From Nephrocerus scutellatus (taxonomy: Eukaryota > Arthropoda > Insecta > Diptera > Pipunculidae): 64,000 nt of DNA. The position numbers and the translations under genes were made by a program. Positions within the stretch are counted from its first letter, which is position 1. Every line of letters starts with the position of its first letter. Below the pieces are notes generated by a model. It did no database searches, was not told the origin of the DNA, and worked only from the letters and a program-made list of their open reading frames with translations. Location of the stretch: the NCBI GenBank assembly GCA_947095585.1, contig OX352763.1:104573908-104637907 (forward strand), read 5' to 3'. Shown in pieces: positions 22,001 through 33,310 of the stretch.

Positions 22001-23755
22001 TTACAATTGCAACACTGTGCCGCTCTAAAGTTGAATTAATTACAAAGAATTCTGTTCTGTCGCCGTGAAATGTGTGTTGTCGCATGTTCCCAGCATTCCT
22101 CAATAAATTTTTTAAATAATGATCTTTGAACTTAAAATGTAGAGCACACCATACACCCCCGCGGAACCATACCAATGTGAACTGATTTGCATTTACTCCT
22201 TGTTCCCACGATATTGATTTCGCTCCATGAACTCTCATCGTTATCCTTCAAAAGTCATCGCATTTACATTGTCAGGCGACCATTACCATCCAATGAACGA
22301 ATGGAATATGATGGAAAATTTACATATTATTTACATTTTAAGAGAACACAACAAATTACAACGCCTCACGCGCACCCCGCACACCTATAAAAAAAAACCC
22401 ATTAGCCGCTCGAGCCGCCCGAGTTGAGCGGAGGTGTAAAAAAGCAAACAGCAACTTGGCAAAGATTGAGAAGCGTTTCCCTTTTGTATTTCACCCTTTG
22501 CTGTTTGTTGTTGTTGTTGTTGCTTCCGCTGACATAATTAGTTGTTTGATGATTGCTGCTGGTGTTTGGTGTTGCGCAATGCACCAAAACTTCTGCTCCA
22601 TAGGCCATAGGAGGAATATCCTGCAATATCCTTCTCCCACTACACTATCGAGCGAATATTCTTGGCTACCGTTTCACATTCATAGCTGATATGATTTATG
22701 AAACATTAGCAACCGCACAATAAGTAATTTTTATTTGCTTTGAGTGGGTCTTCGCGTCATCGTTTCTGTCGTCGACTTCACCCCCGTCCTCCTGATGCTT
22801 GGTGAAGCGTCAAATTCAAAAGCAAAATATTGAGCAACACATTGTTGAACATCAAGAACATAATGAAGCCAACCGGGACGCGTAGCGGAAATTCAATTTA
22901 AAAGCAGCTGGCACGTGTCCTTACAATGTATATGAGGTCGGCGAGACATTCTGGAACACAATCCTTAAAATGCAATTTTGATGTTAAAATTCGAATTGTG
23001 CGTGTGTGTGTTTGTTTGTATGCTTGCGTGCCGATTTGGCCCAATACATCGACACATCATCGCATTGTCGGTTTGTTGTTCTTTTGTTGTAGCGGGCGGG
23101 TTGGGAAAATACTTTTGTTTCACGGGCGGGTGTTTCTCGTCCTCACACACAAACTGTGATGTGATGATTGCACAAAAGAGTGAAGTTAAGCAATGGCTCA
23201 GCACTTAATTCGCGGCGCACGCTTAAAAGGGCGTGTGATTGACTTAATTGACTATGAAAGTTACATAATAAAAGGAACATTGATACCTTGGCGATAACAG
23301 AGACAGAATTGTTGGTTGTCTATTAACGTCGTCAACGGAACGTGCACATTTGTGTACACACAAGGATTGTGCACTTTACAGCCGAGGGCGCGGGAAATTA
23401 CCTTTTAAATAAGTAATTGCCGACGAAGGATATTGCTTTTCGCTGTTGGCTACAGAGTATGGGGGAAATTTACATTCCTTGCGAAAATTTGCCAGGTTTC
23501 TAATTAGAATTAGTTTCTAGCTTCACATTAAATCGTACGAGCATTTATAATGACCTTGATACCAATAAGAAGTGTTGGTTGGTTCCATCAATAAACCCAG
23601 GAATCAAAGTGATGAAGGAAATGCGGTCTTTTCATGTATATCGGCTGGTGTGTGTTGAGGGAGAACCGCTGGGAATAAATAAATTGCAATATAATGTGAA
23701 GTAAAAGAATTAGTAACTACATAAAATAAACCATTAATCAAGAGATAAAGGAGTT
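22001..23755. other. non-coding DNA without recognised TE
   Basis: No coding frame resembles a known protein. The stretch has short (GTT)n near 22505, a TGTGTGTGTTTG run near 23000 and otherwise balanced base use. It is one of the few long TE-free stretches and might hold regulatory DNA, but no defined site can be pointed to. Confidence 0.35.
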
Positions 23756-23842
23756 ATGTACTGTTACGAAAATAGTTTTAGTACACTTAACAGCGCCATC
23801 TGTATATAGTATCAATAATATTGTACATAAAATTATATGTGG

Positions 23843-24750
23843 GGAATCAACAAATTAATTCTAAGCTAAGCAGCAAGTTTGATCAGCAAAGCAAAATGTT
23901 CGAGCAGCAAAATCTAAAATTGAGTTCCAAATTGACCGAACAGTTAGATCGCCTCAAAAACAACTCATAAAAATTCTTGTAAATTCTCTAATCAAAGATA
24001 CACATGTGTGCAAATTTTGAAAAAAAAAATACATGGGAGCCACTCGGCTCTGGGTCCCGATCACTTTCAAATTTTAATAAAAAGTGTTATCACCGGAAAT
24101 ACACATGTGTGCAAAGTTTTAATAAAATCGGGCTTTGGCAAGTGGTTTAAAAATTGATTACAAGATTTACCACCGAACGAACGATAGACAGAACGACGGA
24201 ACCATGCCGACGCGATGATAATATAGAGAATTTAAAAATCGACAATAGCAAATTCGATCAACAAAAACAGGAATTTAGTCAGCAAACAAACACAGCTTAA
24301 TTCCAATTCCAAATTGATTCTTTTGGGTCAATTGCAAGAAAATAACCGCAACAAACAACTATAAGGAAAATATATTAATACAAGGTTGTAGTGCCATTAA
24401 TTGAGCAAGTTGCAAAGGATTCTGATCGAAGGCGAAGGATGATTTGCTACAGTAAAGAGCAACATAATGGATGCCATGGAACCGGGTGAAAGCGCGATAT
24501 GACCTGCGGGCAATCTGTGGAAGATTTAAGGAAAGAGATTTGGTCTAGTTTTACAATCCCAAAGAAGATACCGGAAATCACCGAAGTAACAGCAAAGGTC
24601 GAGATGTCCTTACAAGATTATCGAGAGAATCAACGATATGGTATATTCAACAAAGACCCAGATGTAATATGAAAGCTGTCCACATAGACAGATTAACAAG
24701 GTATAACGTCAGGAGAAGTGCTGAACCTGTTCGGGATGAATAGAATGAAG
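23843..24750 (+). pseudogene. gag-like fragment of LTR retrotransposon
   Basis: The frame at 23850..23970 gives a Gln-rich repeat pattern (KFDQQSKMFEQQNLKLSSKL) compatible with a coiled coil. After the inserted element a similar phrase resumes (NSKFDQQKQEFSQQ, 24245), and further on 'EDLRKEIWSSFTIPKK' and 'VEMSLQDYRENQRYGIFN' (24510-24650). The position between LTR and polypurine tract and the coiled-coil pattern suggest a gag-type structural protein. I cannot name the family. Stops, and the HINE-like insertion, break it. Confidence 0.4.
23955..24240 (-). repeat. HINE-like element, copy D
   Basis: On the plus strand the copy begins with the inverted right end (AACTCATAAAAATTC...GTAAATTCTCTAATC) and ends with the inverted left end (TAATATAGAGAATTTAAAAA), so it lies on the minus strand. 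One internal unit remains. It is inserted within the gag-like reading frame and separates two related Gln-rich stretches. Confidence 0.75.
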
Positions 24751-24942
24751 GCGGGAGTAATGTTACAAAAGTAGTAAGTAGTTTTAGAATATTCAACAGC
24801 GCTACCAGTCCACATCAGTAATACTTTATATAAAGATATCTGTGTTGAATTTGTATGAGGGAAATATAAGTTATACCAGAATGTTCTGGTATTTGATAGA
24901 TGGTTCGAATAGAACAGTATAGAATTTAAAAAAGAGTATAAA

Positions 24943-26318
24943 CATTACACCAAGCAATTAATGAAATAATAGTGCAAGTACGATAGGAAGAATTTATGAC
25001 AGAAGACTGGTGAAGAGGCATCCTGTGCCCCATACATAAGAAGGAGATATCACAAAATGCAGCAATTATCTTGTTATAACGTTGTTTAGTACCTCGTATA
25101 AGTTTTTCTCTATGCTTCAAGGCAGGATAGTCCTATACGCTAAAGTGATCATTGATCCATACCAGTGTGGCTTCATCCTAGGAAAATCAACAACAGATCA
25201 GATTTACAACCTTAGGCAGGTAATGGTAAAATGTTTAGAGTTTCAAAACTCACTACACCATCTTTTTATAGACTTTTAAGCCGCCTATGATCGCATAGCC
25301 AGAGTAAAACTTTATAAAGCCATGAGAAAATTCGGCATTCCAAATAAACTGACACGACTATGTAGGTGGACCATGACCAATGTTATAAGCCAAGTAAAAA
25401 TATCCGGATCACTATCAAGCCCATTCAACATCTATAACGGGCTCCGACAAGGGGATGGACTGGCCTGCGTCCTCTTCAACCTGGCGTTGGAGAAAGTGAT
25501 CCGCGAGACTCTGACGTAACGGCGAGAGGAACAATCCTCTATAAGTCCATTCAGATACTGGCTTACGCAGACGATATTGACATCGTTGGTAGAAACCAAA
25601 GAGCTGTATAGGAAGCTTTCATCCAGATAGAGCAGGCGGCACGAAATCTGGGGCTGTACATAAATGAGAGCAAAACAAAGTACATGGTGGCCACGTCTGC
25701 AAGTAGAAGAGCCAACATTGGTCCCTCAATTCAGATAGTGGAGCGCGAATTTGAAGTGGTGCAATCCTTTAACTATCTCGGGTCAACTATAGCAGCCGAT
25801 AACAGCATGGAACCAGAAATACGCGCACGGTTGCTTAAAGCCAACAAAGCCTACTGTAGCCTGTCAAGACTCTTTAAATCCAGGAACTTACCCATAACAT
25901 CCAAGATGCTTATATATAAGGCAATGGTCATACCAGCACTCACATATGGATCCTAATTGAATTGTTGGCCCCGTATGTGAAGAAGGATGATTCCAGAGAC
26001 TCTATAATCATGAGATCTACGAGCGTTATCGCGATGTCGACATCGTGAAAAAAATTAAGCTTGGTAGGCTCCAGTGGGCAGGATACCTGGCTCTCATGAG
26101 CGAAGAGGATCCAGCTTGGAAAGTCCTTTGCGGTAGGATTTATGGAATACGACAGCGAGGCCGGCCAAGACTACGCTGAAAGGATGGCGTAGACCAGGAC
26201 GCCCAGAGTTTAGGGATGCCAAACTGGATGATATCGGCTCGAAATCGATGGACCGGTGGAGAGACTTTTTGCGGGAGGCCAGGACCGGACCCCGGTTGTA
26301 GAGCCAAATATGATGATG
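24943..26318 (+). mobile_element. RTE-like LINE, copy 3 (5'-truncated)
   Basis: The copy begins inside the linker before the reverse transcriptase ('LHQAINEIIVQ' region) and runs through 'YQCGFILGKSTTDQIYNLRQVM', 'GLRQGDGLACVLFNLALEKVIR', the active site LAYADDIDIVG (25560), 'VVQSFNYLGSTIAADNSMEPEIRARLLKANKAYCSLSRLFKSRNL' and the C-terminal 'KKIKLGRLQWAGYLA' to the tail GAGCCAAATATGATGATGATAAT. Four or more stops or frameshifts are visible, among them TAA in 'DF.AAYDRIA' near 25278. The YADD site and QGDG motif are intact, unlike the longer copy at 42.7 kb. Confidence 0.8.
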
Positions 26319-26644
26319 ATAATTTTCTTGAAACTGTTGATTAGGTATGAATACCCCATACCTTATCGCAGTGAGTTAGTTACTGCAGTAGAATACCTGA
26401 CCGAGACCGTAATAAGGGCAAGGACAATGCAAGTTAGTATTTGGATTTGTACCAGAGTACTTACAAGTATATTACCGCAGTGTGATACGTCAATATAGGT
26501 GTTATTGTAAATATAAGTGTTATATGTGTGAATAATAAGTAATCACCAGTATACATTTATGAACGCTAGCTTGTCAATTGTGAATAAGCGAACTTGTATT
26601 ATTTTTTTTTTATTTGCAAAATCTATTACGAACTCTTTTGACAA

Positions 26645-27255
26645 TACGTTATAGTATATTACATAACGAGCGAGGAAAGTGGAGTTTATCGTGCGAGTTA
26701 GAAGCTTGAAGCACGAGGCGGTAGCCGAATGCGGCAATCTATCGAGCACGATGACCACTTTTCTGCGAGTAATGTACGCTATTTTTCACACGACCAAAAC
26801 TGGTTTTTCTGCTAAACCGGTTATGCGCAATGCAAAATTACTCTGGGAATGTGTGTTCGCTGTGACTGCAGTAAATAACAAAAGTATTTTATATGTTAAA
26901 TCACTAGAGTGCGTAAAGGCTACTTTCGAAACTAGGTTATAGTGTATGAAACAGTCACTTTCGTCTATGGGCGTGTGCAAAGATATTAAACGTAGAAACA
27001 ATTTTAAGTAAACTCTGATGTAAAACAGTGATGTATATTATAGCCCTATTATTTATGCGAATCATTGATTGGATAATGAATAAAGAGAATGGTTCGCCGC
27101 ATAGTATTCTTTTGAATCGAACTGAATGCCTTGAAGATCTTGAATACGCTGAAGTTATTTGTCTCCCACAAACACACACCAAGACATGACAATAAAACTC
27201 AGAAAATTAAAAAATACGCCAACATATCGTACTAACAATAACCATAACCAAGACC
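26645..27255. other. no recognisable gene
   Basis: Unassigned DNA; the frame 26679..26942 (87 codons) is not similar to anything I recognise. Confidence 0.35.
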
Positions 27256-27269
27256 AAACTAATTCGAAC

Positions 27270-27545
27270 AAATGCAACCGGCAGCTGCAACTTCAGGATT
27301 GACGAATAGCAGATAGCTGAAGTGAAAAGTGTTTGCTACCTTGGTAGTTATATAGATTTAAAACGATATTGCATATGTTGCAAATAGAATACATGGTGCT
27401 AGACAAGCTTTGGGAGCTATTGAAAAATGTTTGGAAATTGACAAACATATTGAGAAACCTTAAAATCAAGATCTTCAAAACAAATTGCCTATCCGTCCAT
27501 CTATACGGTTTTTTTTTATATAGAGACTCATTGCCAAGGACTCCC
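27270..27545 (+). mobile_element. possible LINE reverse transcriptase C-terminal fragment
   Basis: In shifting frames the plus strand reads 'VKSVCYLGSYIDL', 'QAFGAIEKCLEI' and 'PIRPSI', which resembles the 'FKYLGSxID...ARxAFGAL' segment after the reverse transcriptase palm in several LINE clades. It is too short and broken for a clade. Confidence 0.35.
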
Positions 27546-27879
27546 TGAATGACTTGCGTCACGGCAATAAGTTTGGCTAAGCCCTTTATTAAAATTCAAA
27601 TTCAAAATAGAATAAAAATCGAAGGAATTTGATTTACAATATATCGAATTCCTTACGTTTGTAGCCGGTTTCAATTTATGTTCTCAGAATTCTCTCTGAT
27701 TCAATGAAAAAGCAATACGAAAAAAAACGAACACGAAACTAAAACGACGCGAGTCCAAATACTTTTAGCAATGAATCATGGTCCGGGAAAACTACAAAAA
27801 ACCTTTACCAAGAAAATATTACAAATCTTAAAGATAATGTAAATATTATTGATATATTTTTTTTTAAATTTAAATTCAA

Positions 27880-28441
27880 TATTTAATAAAACAGCCTATG
27901 AGAACTTCATCCTTCAACCTTCATCCCTCAGGAAGTTGTAAACGGCTAATTTGAAGGCCTGCTGATTATAAGATTCGGGAAACACGGGCTCGACCAATTG
28001 ATTACACATCGAAGAGACTCTCGGAAAAAAGGAGGATTGAAAGTGTTGGGTTCTACATGAAAAAACTTTTAAGGCAAACCTATGTTGATTGGACCTTAAA
28101 CGAGTGTTTACGTTGCTGACAAAAGGTCTAACATAAGATTTATGTAATCTAAATACTTCAGAGGAAGTGAAGTAGAAGTTACAACGTCTTATGAAGCCCA
28201 AACATTGACTAGCTCTTTTTGAAATTTCATAAAAATGTTCCTTTCAGGAAAGATCACTTGATACTTTTAAATCTAACAACTTAAGTGAATCTGATCTCGC
28301 AATATGGGTACCATTAATAACAGGTGGGACGTAATGTTGAACTGTCTTCTGAGAAAAATGACAAGACTGAAATTTTTTTTGGGTTAAATTCTACTCCAAA
28401 TTCTAATTCGATAACGACTTGAATATTAGACAGAATAGTTT
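27880..28441 (-). mobile_element. jockey/CR1-like LINE, 3' coding end fragment
   Basis: The minus strand encodes 'FNPKKFQSCHFSQKT', 'INGTHIARSDSLKLLDLKVSSDL', 'ISKRASQCLGFIRRCNFYFTSSEVFRLHKSYVRP' and ends 'FFPRVSSMCNQLVEPVFPESYNQQAFKLAVYNFLRDEG' before a stop at 27914. These are the thumb and C-terminal segments of a jockey/CR1-like reverse transcriptase. The last segment, 96 codons from 28201, is open without a stop. It abuts the tail of the next LINE at 28443, so the two lie head to tail. Confidence 0.7.
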
Positions 28442-28808
28442 TTTTTAGAATAGAATAGAATACTTTATTATTTCTTCATTTTTCTTCAAATTCACAATAT
28501 TAAAATATCAATAACTTATAGTATAGAATAAAGAAATATTCATGACATTTTGTATTTTTATATACTAAGTATTAAAAAATAGTTTTGATTGCCACTTCAA
28601 AGGGCTTATATATATTTAAATATTAGTTATGGGTGGGGTGACCCTATTAAAACCATTTTTACTATACAAAATAGGTATATGCTTACAATAATAAAGGAAC
28701 AGCAAATTCGACTGCATAAATTAAGTAATGCTACAAAAGAAAACTTTATTTTTTAATTATATAAGATGTAATTGCTTCAAGATAAAATAAAATAAGATTA
28801 AACTTAAA

Positions 28809-31800
28809 TTAAGCCAGAATATCATGAAGAATAGATTCTAAACTATTGTAATCTAAATTCAATAGCCAGTGTTTTACAAGTTTTAAACGCATTTCAGGCA
28901 TTGCTGTTGCTCTGATGGATTGAGAAAGATTATTGAATAAACGACATGATAAAACTGAATAAAAATTACGAAAAGTAGTCGTTCGGAAGGTTGGCACAGA
29001 TACCATGTTCAAAAAGTTTCCACGTAAATTATAACTAGAGATTAAACGATAATTTCGATTTCCAGACTTCATAAAGAAAGTCTTTAAAGCAATACAAATG
29101 CCGGACTGGAAGAATTTGTTGGTCGTAGAACAATGGAAAACACGAATGTCTTCTAGGTTTCCGGCATATTATTCTTAAAATATATTTCTGCAGTATTAAC
29201 AAAGGTTGAATTTTATTTAAATAAACACCTCCCCAACATACAATAGCATATTGCAGTTTGGAATGGAAAATTCCGTAATATATCGATTTTAACAGCTTTG
29301 TTGAGCAGATATTTCGCAAATAGAAAAATGTCTAAGTGTACAACGGAAATATTTCCTCAAAGTTTCTACGTGATACGAGAAGCTCATTCTAGAATCGATT
29401 GAAAGCCCCAAGTATTTAAATTCATTCACTGTCTCAATTAAAAAACACATGTTACTGCAACTTGAACTATCACAAAAGGAGTTAGAAGTCGTACTCATGC
29501 AATTTAACAACTTGTATTTTTGGCACTCAGGTGCATGATAAAAAACATTACCTTCCAAATTGTTGAGGGATGACAAATCAAAAAATATTATTTTAGTTTT
29601 AGAGCTTAAAATCAACTTGTGCTCCGCAAACCAGCTTCTCAATAAACTTAGATCCCAATTGATGTCGGAAACAAGATCCAAAGGACTATTCAAACCATAA
29701 GAAAAGCCTATATCATCCGCAAAACCAGTAGGAGATCCTTTGAAATTAAGTGCAAGGAGGGAATTAATATAGACTAGAAAAAAAACATTGGTTCCAAAAC
29801 AGAACCTTGTGGTACACCCAAATTGAAGAACTTTATGTCGCTTCTAATCTCATCCAATTTCACTCTTTGCGACCTATCTTTTAAATAAGATCTAAACCAA
29901 TCTAGTACAAAACCACGAAAACCGGCTTTTTCTAATTTTCTCAGCAGAATATTGTGATTGACCATATCAAAAGCTTTGGTGATATCAATAAATAATCCAG
30001 CCGGACACTTTTTCCCTTCAAGGTTTGACATTACTTGAGCACAAAACTGCAATACTGCATCTTCCGTCGATCTACCTTTCTGAAAACCAAACTGATTTGG
30101 GTTAAAAAAACCTGGTTTTAATTAGAAAGCTCACTAATCTATTTTTGACAAGTTTTTCGAAGATTTTACTGAAAACTGGAAGAAGTGATATGGGCCTGTA
30201 GTTACACATTTCCATAGTAGAAACTTTCTTAAACAATGGTATAATGTCTGCACATTTCAGTTCTTCTGGAAATACTCCCGCAAATACGCAACGATTAAAA
30301 ATATCTGACAAGACATCCACTACGAAGCAAGCAACTTTTTTTAAAAGCAGGTTCGAAACACCATCAACACCACACGATTTAGAATTTTTTAAAGTACCAA
30401 TAACTTTTAATATTTCAAGCGATGTAATGGGCTCATAAACAAAACTGTTTCTTTGAAACAGTTCATCAGAGCTACAAAAGCCTGAACATGAGTTACAATG
30501 CGTTAGGACGGGGCCTGGTTGTAAGCTACTGGCTATATAAGCGAAATAGTAATTAAATGCCTCAGACATGACAGATTTGTCTATAACGTCGACGTTATTA
30601 AGACGTAGAATAGCAGGTTTCTTAGAAATTGAAGAATTGTTAAGTAATCTATTTACTAATTGCCATTCATTTTTTATGTTTCCCTTAGCAGAATTAAATT
30701 GAGTACGGTAATAGTTATCTCGACAGATCGGAATCTCCTTTTTAAGCTCATCGCACAATTTTTTATATTTTCTTTTTAAACTCCGATTTTGAGGATACTT
30801 TTTGCATTTTATTCTGAGTTTGTTTTTACCTCTTACTTTATTCAACAGATACCTAGAGATCCAAGGTTTAAGTCTTTTTACAAAATTTTTTGAAGGCAAG
30901 ACTGAGGAACAGTTAAGAATGTGTTTCTTAAGGCTAACAATAAATATAGAATAGGCCTTAGAAGCATCTCTACACGAGTAAACATCTTCCCAAAACTCAT
31001 AAAAAAGATTGTTTTTAAGTTTGCTGAAGTTAATTTTGATCACACTGTCATCCGATTTTGGAGTTTTTCTACCTTTGCTATTGATGTGGACTAAAAGCCC
31101 TGTCATACAGTGATCAGGTATCATTAGATCAAGAACAAACTTCTCACAGCCATCGAACGAAGCATTTTTAAAGGGTCCATATATGTGATCTAAACATCTA
31201 CCAGATGCAACCCTAGTAGGCTCATTGATAAAGCATGCTAGGCCATTTGATGCTAGCAAAGCCAAATAATTGGAAACAGTTTCACTATTTTCTAAATTGT
31301 TGATATTAAAATCTCCAACAATAATAAGATTCTTCGATTTTTCATTCATTATAAAACCTGAGAACTCTTCTATGTATGTCGATACGTTAAACGAATGCAG
31401 TCTGTATAAACATAAAAAAACATACGCTTTATCGTTAATTTCAATGGAAACCTTTAAGACATCAGCACTAAAAAGAACAACAGAAACTATTTCTAGAATA
31501 TTGTATTCTTCTTTAACAAAACAACCAACGCCCCCTGCAGCGTACTTTTCATTCGTTTTAGCAAAAAAATTGAAACCTGGCAAAGAGTAATCACTTATTT
31601 CAAACTCATAAATCCATATTTCAGTAACAAAAACAATGTCTGGAATGCACATAAACGAATCAAGATAAGTGACAAGAGCTGAAAAGTTTTCTCTTAAGCT
31701 TCTAATATTCTGGTGTACAATCAAAAACTTATCATCGCAGTAGGAATTATCTTTAAACAAATTATAACAGTTCGTACTACTAAGATTATGGGTAGGAAAG

Positions 31801-31829
31801 TCATCGACAAACTCATTTATATTAATCAT
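28809..31829 (-). pseudogene. CR1-like ORF2: endonuclease and reverse transcriptase, frameshifted
   Basis: The ORF2 protein nicks DNA and reverse-transcribes the element there. The ATG at 31829 opens 575 uninterrupted codons. These include the endonuclease (FLIVHQNIRSLR; 'VGDFNINNLEN' near residue 172; 'CLDHIYGPF' near 212; 'IPDHCMTG' near 235) and the start of the reverse transcriptase (SCGVDGVSNLLLKK; NYRPISLLPVFSKIFEKLV). The frame then changes in a run of seven T (minus strand, near 30110). Motif A is 'GLFIDITKAFDMVNH'; motif B is 'LGVPQGSVLEP', with Glu where Gly is usual; a second shift in a T run (near 29780) leads to motif C, 'GFADDIGFSYG'. Two further shifts (near 29300 and 29060) precede the C-terminus. 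Catalytic residues survive, so the breaks are few and mostly indels. CR1 or a close sister clade is most likely. Confidence 0.75.
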
Positions 31830-31856
31830 TTACTAGAGGGGAAAAACGAAAATGAA

Positions 31857-32400
31857 CTAAATGAGTGCAAGATCATTAAAAGATCTAATTAAAATGACTT
31901 TCCCACCCTCAACCTTTCTCACAAGAAGTTTGTTGTCTTTGTACCAAACATATTTTACATCTTTATGCAATTTTGCTTGCTTAGCTTTATATAGGGTGTT
32001 TTTTTGGGAGGTTTGTTTTTCCGATAGATGTCGTTTTATTTTATGACAGTTGTTTTGACAGCTCAAAGTGGCATTTCTACTCAGTATTGTTTGGCAAATC
32101 ATTATGAAAAAAAAAAAAAAAAAATGACATTTGTGAAAAATAGTCGTGGTAGCCATATGCCAGAAATTGTGTTTAAATGTTAAATGCCAAAAAATTATCT
32201 ACCAAATAAAAAAAATTTTGGTCATTTCATAATTTTATATGTGTTTTATTCAAAAAAAAAATCGGCAACCTCTTAAAAAAACACGTTATATCTAGAGCTT
32301 GCGTGTACTTAGTAAGGCAATCGTTAATAAAGATACCGGTTCCCTTGCTGCTGCTGCTGTTGTTATTGCTGCTGTTGTCGCCCACACCATCAAGACCAGT
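31857..32400 (-). pseudogene. CR1-like ORF1 C-terminus, split by a MITE
   Basis: On the minus strand the right part reads 'NSSNNNSSSSKGTGIFINDCLTKYTQAL' and stops at 32290. The left part resumes at 31992 with 'YKAKQAKLHKDVKYVWYKDNKLLVRKVEGGKVILI' and ends 28 bp before ORF2. The phrase 'KYVWYKDNKLLVRK' is like the C-terminal end of CR1-type ORF1 proteins. The join across the MITE keeps a sensible reading, which supports one interrupted gene. Confidence 0.6.
31992..32289. mobile_element. mariner-type MITE
   Basis: An element of about 298 bp has imperfect inverted ends: 'tatagggtgtttttttgggaggtt' at the left and its approximate complement 'aacctcttaaaaaaacacgttata' at the right, with TA at the outer ends. 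It contains a run of about 20 A and a 'gacagttgttttgacagctcaaagtgg' phrase, typical of the leader just before the start codon in Tc1/mariner elements, and then ATG. No transposase remains. It splits the ORF1 end of the CR1-like LINE. Confidence 0.65.
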
Positions 32401-32404
32401 CACA

Positions 32405-32605
32405 TGCGTGTTGAGATTACACGTTAATTCACGCAAACCATTCAAGCGGGAATTGCATTCTTTTTGACTGACAAACTCAATGGAAGCCGAAAGTGTTGTA
32501 TCATCAGCAAAAAAATGGATATCACAGGTTGTAGAAGACAACAGGTCGTTCATATATATCAAGAAGAGCGTAGGCGACACGGATGACCCTTGAGGTACCC
32601 AAAAA
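32405..32605 (-). mobile_element. LINE reverse transcriptase fragment (motifs B-C)
   Basis: The minus-strand frame gives 'VSPTLFLIYMNDLLSSTTCDIHFFADDTTLSASIEF', the reverse transcriptase region from motif B to the FADD active site in jockey/CR1-type LINEs. It continues in frame into the ORF1-like segment on its left, which is not the natural order, so two elements are probably joined here. Confidence 0.6.
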
Positions 32606-32639
32606 ACATGAAAAGAAACCTATTTATTCAGACAGTGAG

Positions 32640-33310
32640 GCCTTGAATCCGAATCGGTGGATGCTGCTGTGGCGCCCTGCAATCCCTGGTCAAATGTAAT
32701 TAGATCAAACAAGCCTGGGTGCCCGGCAACAAAGGTTGGTGTTAATAAAACAGCGAATGAACTAGAATGAGATATCTCAACCGCCACTTCTCAGGGCGAG
32801 AATCCTTCTGTGGAGTCAGTTGGACTTCTGCTACAGCAAAATCAGCTAATTAACTCCTGGGAGAGACAACTTTCTCCATCAAATTGAGAAAGTATTGCAA
32901 TCTTGAACATTAATCAAGCGATATTCCTATAAAAAAGAAAAATTTCCTTGTTTGAGGAACGTCTAAGAATGCTAGTGAGCTATCTTACCGGGCGGTCTGA
33001 CACACTAAGAATCTAAGCCTTTAATCGGTAATAGTGCAAGCATGCTCTGTCTGAAGGAGAAGGAACCTACGGACCAGTTTCTCTGTCTACTGTGACAGTG
33101 TGCAGAAGAAGGAAACTACGGAGCATTTTCTCTGTGATTGCCTGGGTCTAATGCGGATGAGACGAAGATTTATCCAGATGGAGATCGTTACTGCGCCAGA
33201 ATTTATTAAATGTAAAATCAGGTTGTACTCACTTTCATAAAATTAGTAATGAACTCAGTCAATCAGAGCGCCCCTGGCCCAATAGCACTTCAAAGACGGC
33301 CGCGTCGGTC
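32640..33310 (+). mobile_element. RNase H-group LINE, C-terminal fragment
   Basis: In broken frames the plus strand reads an RNase H end ('PGCPATKVGVNKTANELE', from a 'PGHxGxxGNExADELA' original), 'SWERQLSPS' and a Cys/His C-terminal motif (a degenerate 'EEETTEHFLCDCLGLMRMRRRFI', 33110-33175). It is a decayed end of an R1/LOA/I-group LINE, distinct from family a. Confidence 0.5.

Larger units (their letters stand above)
23762..26640 (+). mobile_element. LTR-retrotransposon relic, nested with HINE-like and RTE
   Basis: A 5' LTR start (TGTTACGAAAATAG, 23762) runs only about 80 bp. An internal region follows (23843..24760), and then a second LTR starts TGTTACAAAAGTAGTAAGTAG at 24761, sharing 'TTTTAGnnnA' and 'AACAGCGC.A.C' with the first. 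The bases before it (GAATGAAGGCGGGAGTAA) are purine-rich, as expected of a polypurine tract. The second LTR is split by an RTE at about 24943..26318 and continues to about 26640 with the 'tatttgcaaaatctattacgaact' phrase seen in the other LTRs. The internal region encodes Gln/Lys-rich coiled-coil-like peptides. No protease, reverse transcriptase or integrase remains. Confidence 0.6.
28443..32400 (-). mobile_element. CR1-like LINE, long copy with ORF1 end and ORF2
   Basis: In minus-strand order: the end of an ORF1 (32400..32290, then 31992..31857, split by the MITE), ORF2 (31829..28809), a 3' untranslated region of about 360 bp, and a tail of TCTATTCTA repeats (28443..28465), which resembles the short-repeat tails of CR1-type LINEs. 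This is the most complete LINE of this type in the window. It also contributed the 84-bp fragment at 35338. The RNase H domain is absent, as expected of the CR1/jockey group. Confidence 0.7.
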
